From contig JAKLGM010000001.1 of NCBI GenBank assembly GCA_022710685.1, positions 78,875 to 142,874 of the forward strand: a stretch of 64,000 nt of DNA, in the 5' to 3' direction. The notes beneath the pieces are model-generated. The model saw only the letters and a list, made by a program, of their open reading frames with translations, had not been told where the DNA came from and did not search any database. A program made the translations under genes and the position numbers. Positions within the stretch are counted from its first letter, which is position 1. Each line of letters starts with the position of its first letter. This document shows, piece by piece, positions 33,728 to 43,113 of the stretch. The stretch is from Patescibacteria group bacterium (GTDB lineage Bacteria; Patescibacteriota; Patescibacteriia; Patescibacteriales; UBA12465).

Positions 33728-36193
33728 TTAGAAGTTTCTAATCTGAGCCTCAAATTTAGCTTCTAAATTTTTGATCAAATCTTTTTGAATAGCGTCAATC
33801 TCTTCCGTCGTCAAAGTTTTTTCTTCTGATTGGTAGACAACGTGAAAGGCCAGATTCTTCTTGCCGGCGCCTAGTTTGTCACCGCTATAGACATCGAATA
33901 ATTCTACGCTGGCAATCAATTGGTGGAAGCCTTTAATGGCGTCCTTAATATCATTATACAATATTTTTTCATCAACGACAAAGGCTAGGTCGCGGACGAT
34001 GGGCGGATATTTCGGCACCGGCTGATAGGTTTTGTAGCCATAGTTAAGGGAAAGATTCAATAATTCTTTGAAGCTTAATTCAGCCAGCACGACATTCTTT
34101 TTCAGGCTGTTGTTTTTTTTACCCTCTTCGCTTAATTGGGAAATAGTGCCGATGTTTTTCCCTAGGACGCTGATAGTTGCTTTCAAATTTTTGTCAGCAT
34201 AGCCGACAATGGTATCGGTCGGGGCGAAGACAGTCTCGGTCTGCGGGCTGATTAAGCCGTGGACTAAGCTTTGGATGATAGATTTAGCCTGAGTAAATAT
34301 TTCTTTGTCGTCGCTGGCCAGTACTATTCCTAGTTGTTTTTCTTGGTAGGGCAGCCTTTCGTCGTTGCCTGAGTTATCTTTTTTAATATTGCCAAAAACA
34401 TTAAAGAAGACGCCGCCGATTTCAAATAATCCGATAGTATCATACTTATGTTGGTTGGTCTTGACGTTGTTGATTAAGCCTAAGACCAGGTTTTGCCGCA
34501 GCAAGGTATGCTGTTTGGAAATCGGGTTAACTAACTTTATGTAATTGGTAAAGTCCAAGTTAAGCTTCTTTAATTCTTCCTCATTAGTAAAGGAATAGTT
34601 ATAGGTTTCGCTTAAATGATTCTCTTTGGCTAAAATTGTTTGGATTTTGTGCTCTAAGATCCGGTCTTCGTTGGTCTCGGGTGCTTCCATGGCGACTTGG
34701 GGCAATTGTGCCGGTAAATTGTTATAGCCGTAGAGGCGCAACACTTCTTCCACCAAGTCTTCTTTGATAGCGATATCTTTGGTGGCGCGCCAGCTTGGCA
34801 CTTTGACTAAGAGAATTTCCCCGCCATCATGGTTTTTACCTTTAACGGTCAGGCCGAAGCCTAGGCTAGAAAGGATTTTTTTGGCTTGGTCGGCGGCGAT
34901 TTCAGCCCCGGCTATCTTGTTTAACCAACTTAAATCCAGCTCAATTTCTGGAGCTTGGGGCGGAGTCGGGAAGATGTCGGTTAATTGGCTGGCAATTACT
35001 ATCTTTTTGTTGTCTTTTTGGATGAGTTTGACGGCTAGCTTCAGAGCTGATTCGGTTAGATAGGGATCTAGGGCTTTTTCAAAGCGCATCGAGGCGTCAG
35101 TGCGGAGGTTTAATTTGGTTGAGCCTTTTCTGATAGTAGCGGCGTCAAAGTTGGCGGATTCGATGATGATGCTTTTGGTTTCGTTAGAAATGGCGGAATT
35201 ATTACCGCCCATAATGCCGGCGATAGCGATCGGTTGGTTGCCGTCGGTTATTAGCAGCTGGCCATCCTCCAATTTACGTTCCTTCTCATCTAGGGTCGTG
35301 ATGCCTTCGTTTTTCTTGGCGCTTCTAACTACAATTTTCTCAACCTTGGCGGCGTCAAAAGCATGAAGCGGCTGGCCCAACTCCAGCATGACGTAGTTGG
35401 TAATATCAACGATGTTGTTGATTGGCTTTAAGCCGACAGCCACCAATCTTTCTTGCAGCCATTCGGGTGATTCCTTGACTTGGATATTATCAATTCGGAT
35501 TGCAGTATAGCGCGGGCAGAGCTTGCTGTCCTCTATCTTTATGTCTAATGGCTGTAACTCATTTTTGTCTTTGCTTTTTTTCTTACCGCCGCTTTCCAGT
35601 TTTACGTCTTGCAAATCAATTTCTTTTACCTTAGCTTCAAAGATTGCTCCTATTTCTCGAGCAATGCCATAATGGCCCCAGAGATCAGGCCGGTTTGACA
35701 ATGACTTGTTGTCAACTTCAATAATGATATCATTTAGCTTCAAATAGGAGGCGAAGCTTTGGCCGACTTTGGCTTTTTCTAAAATCATAATGCCGGAATG
35801 GTCATGGCCCAAACCTAACTCGTCTTCAGCGCAGAGCATGCCCTGGGATTTTTCTCCTCTAACTTCAGCTTCTTTGATTTCTAGGCCGTTAGGGAGGATG
35901 GCTCCAATTTGAGCTAATGGCACTAATTGATCCGGAGCAATATTGGGAGCGCCGCAAACTATAGTCAACTCATCTTTTCCGGTAGTAACTTGGGCGATTT
36001 GCAAGCGGTCAGCGTTAGGATGCTTTTTAATAGATAGTATTTTGGCAACGATAACTTTGTCGAAGCGTTCAGCTTGGTTTTCAGTCTTCTCTACTTCAAC
36101 GGTGTGGAGGGTCAGCCGCTTGGCTAGTTCCGCCGGAGTGGCGCTTTTGGGGAGAGACACATGGTCTTTTAACCAATTAAGTGATAATAGCAT
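33728..36193 (-). CDS. pheT: Phenylalanine-tRNA ligase beta subunit
   Basis: About 821 aa from the ATG at 36193 (MLLSLNWLKDHVSLP); the frame extends 25 codons upstream through pheS spacer sequence and is not needed. Domains in order: N-terminal B1; an EMAP/tRNA-binding domain (KHPNADRLQIAQV); B3/B4 editing domain; B5; a catalytic-like core; and a C-terminal ferredoxin-fold anticodon-binding domain (YPPIVRDLAFVVDE). With PheS it forms the alpha2beta2 enzyme charging tRNA-Phe. The start lies 19 nt after pheS. Confidence 0.96.
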   Translation of the reverse strand: MLLSLNWLKDHVSLPKSATPAELAKRLTLHTVEVEKTENQAERFDKVIVAKILSIKKHPNADRLQIAQVTTGKDELTIVCGAPNIAPDQLVPLAQIGAILPNGLEIKEAEVRGEKSQGMLCAEDELGLGHDHSGIMILEKAKVGQSFASYLKLNDIIIEVDNKSLSNRPDLWGHYGIAREIGAIFEAKVKEIDLQDVKLESGGKKKSKDKNELQPLDIKIEDSKLCPRYTAIRIDNIQVKESPEWLQERLVAVGLKPINNIVDITNYVMLELGQPLHAFDAAKVEKIVVRSAKKNEGITTLDEKERKLEDGQLLITDGNQPIAIAGIMGGNNSAISNETKSIIIESANFDAATIRKGSTKLNLRTDASMRFEKALDPYLTESALKLAVKLIQKDNKKIVIASQLTDIFPTPPQAPEIELDLSWLNKIAGAEIAADQAKKILSSLGFGLTVKGKNHDGGEILLVKVPSWRATKDIAIKEDLVEEVLRLYGYNNLPAQLPQVAMEAPETNEDRILEHKIQTILAKENHLSETYNYSFTNEEELKKLNLDFTNYIKLVNPISKQHTLLRQNLVLGLINNVKTNQHKYDTIGLFEIGGVFFNVFGNIKKDNSGNDERLPYQEKQLGIVLASDDKEIFTQAKSIIQSLVHGLISPQTETVFAPTDTIVGYADKNLKATISVLGKNIGTISQLSEEGKKNNSLKKNVVLAELSFKELLNLSLNYGYKTYQPVPKYPPIVRDLAFVVDEKILYNDIKDAIKGFHQLIASVELFDVYSGDKLGAGKKNLAFHVVYQSEEKTLTTEEIDAIQKDLIKNLEAKFEAQIRNF

Positions 36194-36212
36194 ATGTGAT
36201 TTATTTATTATT

Positions 36213-37241
36213 TTAGAATTGTTCCAGAAAACGCAGATCGCCGCCATTGAATAAGCGGATGTCGTCAATGCCGTATTTTAACATCACTAAACGGTTCAAG
36301 CCGAAACCAAAAGCAAAGCCGGTATATTTTTTCGGATCGACGCCGCCAGCGCGCAAGACGTCAGGGTGGATCAAGCCGCAGCCCACTATTTCTAGCCAGC
36401 CGCTATGTTTACAGACGCGGCAGCCTTTACCGTGGCAGAGAAAGCAGGTATATTCGCCGTTAGATCCGGGTTCAACGAAAGGATAGAATTTGGGGCGCAT
36501 TCGGAGTTCGGTTTTCGGTCCGTAGAGCTTTTTGCCTACTAACTCTAAAACTCCTTTCATGTCAGCGAAAGTGATATTTTCTCCAACCATCAAGCCCTCC
36601 ATTTGGTAGAAGGTGTGTTCGTGGCGAACATCAGTCGCTTCGCTGCGGAAGACGCGACCGACCGATATTCCTCTCAGCGGCGCGCCGTATTTTTCCAAGG
36701 CGCGGACTTGGACCGGGGAGGTTTGGGTACGCATCACTAAGTCATATTCTCCGGCCGGGTTTTTCTTGTCGACATAAAAGGTATCTTGCATGTCTCGAGC
36801 CGGGTGATTTTTGGAAACGTTTAAGGCCTCAAAATTATAGTAATCGCTTTCCAGTTCCGGGCCATCGAGCAGGATAAAGCCGAGGGAGGTGAAGAGGTCT
36901 TCTAGCTCTTTTTGAATCAGGGTGATGGGGTGGATGTGGCCGGCTGCTAGATTTTTCCCCGGCAGGGTGACGTCGGTAAAGGCGTTTTTGTTCCGTCCCA
37001 TTTCAAATTTTTGTTTGACTTCTTCATAGCGCTTCATTATTTCATTCTTGGTTTCGTTGGCTATCTGGCCGACCTCTTTCTTGGCGTCAGCGCTCAAGTC
37101 TTTGATTTCTTTCATTAACTCACCCAAGCGTCCCTTGCGGCTCAGATACTGGTTTTCTATCTCTAGGAGCAGTTCGCTGCTCTTAACTTGGTTGAGCTGT
37201 TCTAAGATTTCATCTTTTAGTTTTTGCAGTTTATTTTTCAT
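36213..37241 (-). CDS. pheS: Phenylalanine-tRNA ligase alpha subunit
   Basis: A 342-aa class II synthetase subunit. An N-terminal coiled coil that binds tRNA leads to motif 2 (FRSEATDVRHEHTFYQMEG) and motif 3 (GFAFGFGLNRLVMLKYGI). A Cys cluster (CFLCHGKGCRVC) forms a zinc knuckle, seen in a subset of bacterial PheS. It precedes pheT in one operon with valS upstream. Confidence 0.96.
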   Translation of the reverse strand: MKNKLQKLKDEILEQLNQVKSSELLLEIENQYLSRKGRLGELMKEIKDLSADAKKEVGQIANETKNEIMKRYEEVKQKFEMGRNKNAFTDVTLPGKNLAAGHIHPITLIQKELEDLFTSLGFILLDGPELESDYYNFEALNVSKNHPARDMQDTFYVDKKNPAGEYDLVMRTQTSPVQVRALEKYGAPLRGISVGRVFRSEATDVRHEHTFYQMEGLMVGENITFADMKGVLELVGKKLYGPKTELRMRPKFYPFVEPGSNGEYTCFLCHGKGCRVCKHSGWLEIVGCGLIHPDVLRAGGVDPKKYTGFAFGFGLNRLVMLKYGIDDIRLFNGGDLRFLEQF

Positions 37242-37252
37242 AAATATGTTTG

Positions 37253-37630
37253 TTATTTTTGTTTGGAGCTGATGAGAAGGAATTCCAGGACGGAGAGGAT
37301 CAGAATTAGGAGGATCAGGTTAAACCAGGAGAAAAGTTTTTGGGAAAGGAGGAAAAGGATGGCTACCAGCAGGAAGGAGAATAAGAATGATTGGCGGAAA
37401 GCAGTCTTGACGGCTCGGACGGCTAGCTCTTTTTTCATCAGCTTAAAACGGACGAAGAAGCCACCGATAGCCGTTGTGCCGGCTAAAGCTAGAAAGAGGG
37501 AAACATAAAAAATAGTAAAGCCCAAAGTGTTGGTGTTTTCTGGGTTGATAAGGTTGATAATGAAGACAAATAGTCCCCAAAGGAAGGCGGTAGTCGCCAC
37601 CATGAAGACCAGATAATTCTTGAGGGTCAT
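37253..37630 (-). CDS. Small three-TM membrane protein
   Basis: A 125-aa protein with hydrophobic segments at about 8-28, 42-61, and 80-118 (the last probably two helices). A conserved-looking FVRFKLMKKELAVRAVKTAFRQS loop sits in the middle. Small proteins of this layout are common next to synthetase genes in CPR genomes. The role is unknown. It lies between valS and pheS, 11 nt from pheS. Confidence 0.65.
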   Translation of the reverse strand: MTLKNYLVFMVATTAFLWGLFVFIINLINPENTNTLGFTIFYVSLFLALAGTTAIGGFFVRFKLMKKELAVRAVKTAFRQSFLFSFLLVAILFLLSQKLFSWFNLILLILILSVLEFLLISSKQK

Positions 37631-37660
37631 AGGCTTATATTATAGCTTTTTTAACAGGAA

Positions 37661-40285
37661 TTATAAACCGGCTAATTTATCCAATTCTAGGCGGTAATTA
37701 GCTAGTTTTTGTTGTTCTTGAGCGACAATGGTTGCTGGAGCTTTGGCGACGAATTCTTGGTTGCTGAGCTTTCCTTCTAAGGCAGCGATGACTTTTTTGA
37801 GATTGGCAATCTCTTTGGCAATGCGTTCTTTTTCTTTTTCCTCGTCTTTAGCTCCCAGTAGATAGATCTCATTTTCATTTAAGGGGATGAAAATAGCTTC
37901 AGCTATCTTTTCGCCTTGAGCGCTGATGGTTATTTCACCTATTCCGGTTTTCAGGCCGGCGATTAAAGCTTGATGATCTTGGAGAAATTTTTCTTGTTGC
38001 GGGGCATAGATTATCGCTTGGATTTTTTGGGCCGGTTCTACTTTGTTTTCAGCCCGAGCGTTTCTGATGGCGCTGACTACTTCTTGGATGAGGGTCAGAT
38101 CAGCTTGCGGGAAGCGTGATTGATAGGGGGAGAGATAGATTGTCGGCCAGGTTTCCACTAAGAGCAGCTTGCCGGTGTTTAAACTCTGCCAGATAACTTC
38201 AGTTACGAAAGGAATAAAGGGGTGCCAGAGTTTTAATATTGTTTTTAATACGAAAGCTAAAATCTCTTCTTTGTTCTTTTCGATTTTGGCAATTTCTAGA
38301 TACCAATCAGCCAGTTGGTTCCAGGTAAAGTCATTGAGAGCTTCAACTGCGGCGGAGAATTCATAATTAGCCAAGCTAACGTCAACTTGTTTGATGGTTT
38401 CATCTAATTTTTTCAAGATCCAATCATCGGCGACAGTCTTAGCTTCCGGCCAAGACAATGTTGGGACGGTGAAATACTTTTCTTCGCTGGTAGTGATGAT
38501 GTAGCGGGAAATATTCCAGAGTTTGTTGATGAAGTTACGGTTGCTTTCAATTTTGTCTTCACTCAGGCGCAGGTCATTGCCCGGAGTGGTGCCGTAGAGC
38601 AGGCTCAGGCGGACAGCGTCAGTGCCGAATTGTGGGATAACATCAAGCGGATCAATGCCATTGCCTTTAGATTTAGACATCTTTTTGCCGTTTTTATCCA
38701 GCACCATGCCGTGCAGATAGACATCGAAAAAAGGGATTTCGTCTAAAGCAAAAAGCGACATCATGATCATGCGGGAAACCCAGAGCGTCAGAATTTCATA
38801 ACCGGTTTCTAACACTTGGGTTGGGTGGTATTTGGCTAAATCATTGATTTTTTGGCCATTTACAAAATTTTCCGGCCAGCCCAGAGTGGAAAAAGTCCAC
38901 ATGGCAGAAGAGAACCAGGTGTCTAAAGTGTCTGGGTCTTGAGTCCAGCCAGCTTCAGTTGGGGCGGTTTCGCCCACATAAATTTCTTTGTCTTTGTACC
39001 AGACCGGAATGCGATGGCCGAACCAGATTTGGCGGGAGATGCACCAGTCGTGCAAGTTTTCCATCCAGTCCAAATATTTTTTGGTAAAGCGTTGGGGATA
39101 GAATTTAATATTATTTTTTTCCGCTTGTTCCATGGCGGCCGCTTTCAAAGACTTGTTGCCCAAGCGTTCTAATGGCTTGTCAACTGCCACGAACCATTGC
39201 TTAGAGGGCAGCGGTTCAATCGCGGTGTTGCAGCGGTAGCAAACTGAAAGGTTGTTTTGGATTTCTTCTTCTTTTTCTAAGAGACCGGCGGCTTCAAGTT
39301 CGGCGACGATTTGGGCACGCGCTTCCAGAACCGGCAGGCCGTCAAACTTAGTACCGGTATTGTAGATCAAACCGTCTTCGTTGATTATTTTTTTGATGGC
39401 TAATTGATTTTTTTCGGCCATTTGCCAATCAACCATGGAGTGAGCCGGGGTAACGCCGAGAGCGCCAGTGCCAAATTCCATTTCAACATTATGATCGGCA
39501 ATTATCTTTATTTTCAATTCAGCGCCACAAAAATTAGCGGAAAATTCTTGGCCGATATATTGCTTATATCTTTCATCTTTGGGATTAACAGCCACAGCTG
39601 TATCGCCCAGCTTGGTTTCAGGCCGGGTGGTAGCGATAGTCAAAGGGAAATTTTTGTCGTATTTAAAAGTGTAGACCTTGGCGGCTTGTTCTTTGTAATC
39701 AACTTCGTCGTCGGCTAAAGTTGTCTTGCAGCGCGGGCACCAGTTGACGATTCTCTCTCCTTGATAGATGGCCCCGGCCTGGTGCATGTCGACAAACATT
39801 TTAGCCACAGCTTTCTGGCGAGTTTCGTCTAAGGTAAAGGCAGTGCGAGACCAATCTAAAGATGACCCCAGCTTGCGGACTTGGTGTAAGATGGTGGCCT
39901 GGGTGGTTTTTAGAAACTCCCAGACTTTTTCTAAGAATTTCTCCCGGCCTAAATCATGCCGGCTCTTCTTTTCTTCCTGCCAGAGCTTCTTTTCCACTAC
40001 GTTCTGAGTGGCAATGGCGGCGTGGTCAGTGCCCGGAACCCAGAGAGTCCGATATTGCTTGAGGCGATGGTAGCGGACAAGGGCGTCTTCAAGGGCGATG
40101 GTAGAAGCATGGCCCAAATGCAATTTGTCAGTGATATTGGGTGGGGGCAGGACGATAGTATAGCTCTTGGCATCAGCCGGCAGCTCTAAATTATCCGGGT
40201 TAAAGTAGCCGGACTTATCCCAAAGCTCATAAATGGCGTCTTCGTGGTCGCTGGGAGAATAGGTTTTTTCAAGCTCTTTTATCAT
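37661..40285 (-). CDS. valS: Valine-tRNA ligase
   Basis: An 874-aa class I synthetase. The HIGH-type motif is PPPNITDKLHLGHAST and the KMSKS motif is GKKMSKSKGNGIDPLD. A CP1 editing domain (TIATTRPETKLGDTAVAVNP) and Zn-binding cysteines (CPRCKTTL, CYRCNTAIEP) follow. The C-terminal anticodon-binding domain and coiled-coil arm (EKERIAKEIANLKKVIAALEGK) are complete. It leads the operon valS - 37253 gene - pheS - pheT. Confidence 0.97.
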   Translation of the reverse strand: MIKELEKTYSPSDHEDAIYELWDKSGYFNPDNLELPADAKSYTIVLPPPNITDKLHLGHASTIALEDALVRYHRLKQYRTLWVPGTDHAAIATQNVVEKKLWQEEKKSRHDLGREKFLEKVWEFLKTTQATILHQVRKLGSSLDWSRTAFTLDETRQKAVAKMFVDMHQAGAIYQGERIVNWCPRCKTTLADDEVDYKEQAAKVYTFKYDKNFPLTIATTRPETKLGDTAVAVNPKDERYKQYIGQEFSANFCGAELKIKIIADHNVEMEFGTGALGVTPAHSMVDWQMAEKNQLAIKKIINEDGLIYNTGTKFDGLPVLEARAQIVAELEAAGLLEKEEEIQNNLSVCYRCNTAIEPLPSKQWFVAVDKPLERLGNKSLKAAAMEQAEKNNIKFYPQRFTKKYLDWMENLHDWCISRQIWFGHRIPVWYKDKEIYVGETAPTEAGWTQDPDTLDTWFSSAMWTFSTLGWPENFVNGQKINDLAKYHPTQVLETGYEILTLWVSRMIMMSLFALDEIPFFDVYLHGMVLDKNGKKMSKSKGNGIDPLDVIPQFGTDAVRLSLLYGTTPGNDLRLSEDKIESNRNFINKLWNISRYIITTSEEKYFTVPTLSWPEAKTVADDWILKKLDETIKQVDVSLANYEFSAAVEALNDFTWNQLADWYLEIAKIEKNKEEILAFVLKTILKLWHPFIPFVTEVIWQSLNTGKLLLVETWPTIYLSPYQSRFPQADLTLIQEVVSAIRNARAENKVEPAQKIQAIIYAPQQEKFLQDHQALIAGLKTGIGEITISAQGEKIAEAIFIPLNENEIYLLGAKDEEKEKERIAKEIANLKKVIAALEGKLSNQEFVAKAPATIVAQEQQKLANYRLELDKLAGL

Positions 40286-40340
40286 ATTTTCCTTAGGTTT
40301 TTAGTGATTATTTACTTATTTATCCTATCAGAAACAAACC

Positions 40341-40369
40341 TTGACGTCAACCGAAAATCACGATATATT
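40341..40369 (+). promoter_or_regulatory. Sigma-70-type promoter
   Basis: TTGACG, 17 nt, TATATT. About 24 nt of leader follows, with an AAAGGA ribosome-binding sequence before the ATG at 40400. Confidence 0.75.
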
Positions 40370-40399
40370 AAATAGTTATTCTAATAAAAATAAAGGAAA

Positions 40400-41620
40400 A
40401 TGATCAGTTCCGAACAGCAAATCTTTAATCAAATTGAGAAAGCTCAGTCAATTTTACTGACTTTTCCAATGGATATGGGGGGCGATGCTTTGAGCGCAGC
40501 CCTGGCAACTTATGGTTTTTTGCGAAAAATGGGCAAAAACGTGGAAGTTGCCGCCTCTCCTTTAAACGACCAGAACGGCCGGTCTTTTTCTTTTTTGCCT
40601 GGATTTCCCGCCATCAAGAATTCTTTAAACAATTTATTGAAATTTGTCGTATCTTTAGATATTACCAATGCTAAGGTTGACCAGATTAAGTATGTGGTTA
40701 ATCAAAACCGTCTGGATTTTATCATTTCTCCCAAGGACGGCTGGTTTAGCAAGGAGGATGTCACGGCTTCTAACTCCGGCTACAAATATGATTTAATTAT
40801 AACCTTTAATGCTCCGGATTTAGAATCGCTGGGACGCATCTATGACAATAATGTGGATTTCTTCTACAAGACGACCATCATCAACATTGATCACAATCCG
40901 GCTAATGAAGAATTCGGCCAGATTAATTTTGTAGAGTTGAATGCCGTTTCAGTAACCGAGGTTTTGTTCCAGCTTTTTAAAGACTACAAGCCTGAATTGA
41001 TTGATGAAGATATTGCCACCTGCCTTCTGTCCGGCATCATCTACAAGACTAAAAGTTTCAAGACGCCAAACTTGACCCCGCATGCCTTGGCGGCTACTTC
41101 GGAGCTGATTAAGTTGGGAGCCCGGCGCGAGGAAATTGTTAATCGTTTATATCGTTCTCGCTCTTTGCCGGTGCTCAAGCTTTGGGGCCGTATCTTAAAC
41201 AATCTAAATAGCGCCAGTGACAATCAATTGCTCTGGTCTTTTTTGTGGCAGAATGATTTTGCCACCACCGGCGCGGCCGAAGATAGCCTTCTCGAAGTAA
41301 TTGATGAGTTGATTATTAATATTCCGCAAGCCAAAGCGGTCGCTATTTTTTATTCTCTTAAAGAAAATCCTCTGGCTGATGACGCCGTTGATATGCCACC
41401 AGAGACTATCAGTATTCATAATTCGGCCAGCGAGCCTTTATTTTCCAGTCAGGCCCTGATTTATTCAGTCAAGAATATCTCGGCTTTAGATTTAGTCAAA
41501 GAATTCAACCCTGAAGGTAATCGCAAGATAGCGACTATCAAGAGCACTCAGCCGCTTCGGGTTTTCCAGTCTGAGGTGGTAAAAATATTAGAGGGTAAAT
41601 TAGAAAAAATAGGCGCCTAA
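40400..41620 (+). CDS. DHH-family phosphoesterase-like protein, degenerate active site
   Basis: A 406-aa protein with the fold pattern of NrnA/RecJ-like DHH proteins: an N-terminal helix then GGDALSAALATYGFLRKMG, a strand ending VVSLDIT, NIDHNPANEEFG, and a CLLSGIIYKT helix. The catalytic residues look lost. The His of the usual HxxxDxD motif is replaced (TFPMDMGGDA) and DHH is DHN. The rest of the domain is conserved. It may bind nucleotides or nanoRNA without cleaving, or use an altered metal site. It has its own promoter and a ribosome-binding site, so it is expressed. Confidence 0.75.
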   Translation: MISSEQQIFNQIEKAQSILLTFPMDMGGDALSAALATYGFLRKMGKNVEVAASPLNDQNGRSFSFLPGFPAIKNSLNNLLKFVVSLDITNAKVDQIKYVVNQNRLDFIISPKDGWFSKEDVTASNSGYKYDLIITFNAPDLESLGRIYDNNVDFFYKTTIINIDHNPANEEFGQINFVELNAVSVTEVLFQLFKDYKPELIDEDIATCLLSGIIYKTKSFKTPNLTPHALAATSELIKLGARREEIVNRLYRSRSLPVLKLWGRILNNLNSASDNQLLWSFLWQNDFATTGAAEDSLLEVIDELIINIPQAKAVAIFYSLKENPLADDAVDMPPETISIHNSASEPLFSSQALIYSVKNISALDLVKEFNPEGNRKIATIKSTQPLRVFQSEVVKILEGKLEKIGA

Positions 41621-41661
41621 CTTGCTAAAAGAAGAGCAGAGTGATAAATTATTGATAAGAT

Positions 41662-41735
41662 GCGCCCATAGCTCAGCTGGTTAGAGCACCGCCCTTATAA
41701 GGCGGGGGTCGATGGTTCAAGTCCATCTGGGCGCA
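41662..41735 (+). tRNA. tRNA-Ile(TAT)
   Basis: The acceptor GCGCCCA pairs with TGGGCGC. The anticodon arm CCGCC-CTTATAA-GGCGG gives TAT, reading AUA. CCA is not encoded. Confidence 0.93.
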
Positions 41736-41761
41736 CAATGAAGCTTTTATTTCGTTAAAAT

Positions 41762-41788
41762 AAAAAAACCTCGCTCGCGAGGTTTTTT
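41762..41788. terminator. Bidirectional terminator
   Basis: A stem of AAAAAACCTCG with CGAGGTTTTTT around loop CTCG, following tRNA-Ile and facing the convergent orphan gene. Confidence 0.85.
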
Positions 41789-41797
41789 GTTTTACAG

Positions 41798-42526
41798 TTA
41801 TTGTAAACTTTGTTTGATTTTTTTGAAGCCGAATAGCCCGACTTCTAATTCGGAGTCGTCATCATCCAGGCCATTGACGCACAGTCCATTGGGACCGAAG
41901 CGGCCGACAGTCAGGCGTTGGAAGGGATCGCCAAAATCAGAGGTCCGGCCCAAAAAATATTCATTGAGCCGGTGTTTGTTTTTGGTGCTGTACAAAAGGT
42001 GCATAGCTACCGCGTCCAGTGCGGCCGGGACTTCATGTTCAAAGGGTAGATATTGCCTTTGATCATCATAGCTGCGGCCGTGGGAACCGGTTACCGGGTA
42101 AGGGTAGGCTAGGTGCCAGCGGCTAACCTGTCCTTTGGAGACAAAGGTTGAGCGGCAATACCAGCAGCGATATTGGCCATCAAGATAGGAACGAAAATGA
42201 ATCGTTGTTTCGTTTTTTTCTTTCGGCCGCGGATAAAGCTTCTGCCATCGTTCTAGGTTTAGAGGGGCTCCGATTATTTCCGGGACGAAGAAGAAAAAAT
42301 ATCTTTCTCCGACAGTTGACCCTTGGCTGAGGCGACAACGCTGGGAAAGCTTTTTTTCCAGATCGATCCAGTCTGGCTCTGCTATCTTAGCGGAAAGCCT
42401 TAAGCCGGGGTGATGTTCCAGCCAATCCAAAGGTCCGAAGAAGTTTTGGGGTGATAATAGCTTCCTTAGTTTTTCTTCCGTCCTTTCGGCTATTTCTTGG
42501 TACTTTTTTGCGGCTGTTTTTTCCAT
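41798..42526 (-). CDS. Hypothetical protein
   Basis: A 242-aa soluble protein that I do not recognise. The N-terminus is helical and basic (EKTAAKKYQEIAERTEEKLRK). A CWYC motif in RCWYCRSTFVSKGQ could bind metal or be redox-active. Aromatic and acidic stretches follow, ending in an Asp/Glu run (DDDDSELE). It sits alone between terminators. Confidence 0.65.
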   Translation of the reverse strand: MEKTAAKKYQEIAERTEEKLRKLLSPQNFFGPLDWLEHHPGLRLSAKIAEPDWIDLEKKLSQRCRLSQGSTVGERYFFFFVPEIIGAPLNLERWQKLYPRPKEKNETTIHFRSYLDGQYRCWYCRSTFVSKGQVSRWHLAYPYPVTGSHGRSYDDQRQYLPFEHEVPAALDAVAMHLLYSTKNKHRLNEYFLGRTSDFGDPFQRLTVGRFGPNGLCVNGLDDDDSELEVGLFGFKKIKQSLQ

Positions 42527-42620
42527 GATTTGTTTTTTTGGTTGGTTTTCAATTAACTAGGGAGAGATTACAATAAAAATGTGAGAAAGTCAATAATATT
42601 TTTTATCCAGACAAAAAAGA

Positions 42621-42646
42621 AGCCTTCACTTTTGAAGGTGAAGGCT
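42621..42646 (-). terminator. Intrinsic terminator
   Basis: A 9-bp stem (AGCCTTCAC / GTGAAGGCT) and a minus-strand U run after the small secreted protein gene. Confidence 0.8.
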
Positions 42647-42664
42647 GGAGTGATATCGTTTAGT

Positions 42665-42973
42665 TTATGAGATTCTGACTTTTTTTACAGAAACGGTAAA
42701 TTTGCCGTTGTTTTTCTTTTTGATAACCATTTTTTTCCTGTAAGCAATAGCGTTGCCTCTTTTTTGTTGTCCTAGTTTAGAACAGTTAAAGTAGGCAGCG
42801 GATCCGCCATTCATTTTTTTGCGGACTTGGCAGAGTTTCCCGGCAGTGTTCGGGTTGTTGTACCCATTAGCGCCGTATCGGTTGAGCTTTTGACTAACGC
42901 AGCTGGTGTTAGTGTAGCCAGCTAAAACTGTGAAGATGATTACTAATAATACTGAAAAGAACTTGGTTTTCAT
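42665..42973 (-). CDS. Small secreted basic protein
   Basis: A 102-aa protein. A signal peptide of about 20 residues (MKTKFFSVLLVIIFTVLAG) leads to a mature part with three Cys (TSC, LCQ, FNC) and a strongly basic end (KKMVIKKKNNGKFTVSVKKVRIS). No lipobox is obvious. Family unknown. It is unusual here for its perfect AGGAGG ribosome-binding site and near-consensus promoter, so it may be highly expressed or recently acquired. Confidence 0.7.
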   Translation of the reverse strand: MKTKFFSVLLVIIFTVLAGYTNTSCVSQKLNRYGANGYNNPNTAGKLCQVRKKMNGGSAAYFNCSKLGQQKRGNAIAYRKKMVIKKKNNGKFTVSVKKVRIS

Positions 42974-42978
42974 TTTAA

Positions 42979-42984
42979 CCTCCT
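42979..42984 (-). promoter_or_regulatory. Perfect Shine-Dalgarno site
   Basis: AGGAGG, 5 nt before the ATG at 42973 on the minus strand. I saw no other start in the window with a full AGGAGG. Confidence 0.8.
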
Positions 42985-43021
42985 AATAAAACATAAATAA
43001 GTACTATGGTTAATTGCTATT

Positions 43022-43050
43022 ATGCTAGGATGTTTTCCCGTTTTTGTCAA
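43022..43050 (-). promoter_or_regulatory. Sigma-70-type promoter of the small secreted protein
   Basis: TTGACA, 17 nt, TAGCAT on the minus strand, giving a leader of about 40 nt. Confidence 0.65.
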
Positions 43051-43113
43051 GAGGTTGGTTTTACCCCAGAATTATGGTATTTTATAACTATATCAATAAT
43101 AAAAGACAATAAT

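Noticed and set aside
42665..42973. Lipoprotein call for the small secreted protein
   Set aside because: The cysteine after the signal sequence (NTSC) does not follow a proper lipobox.
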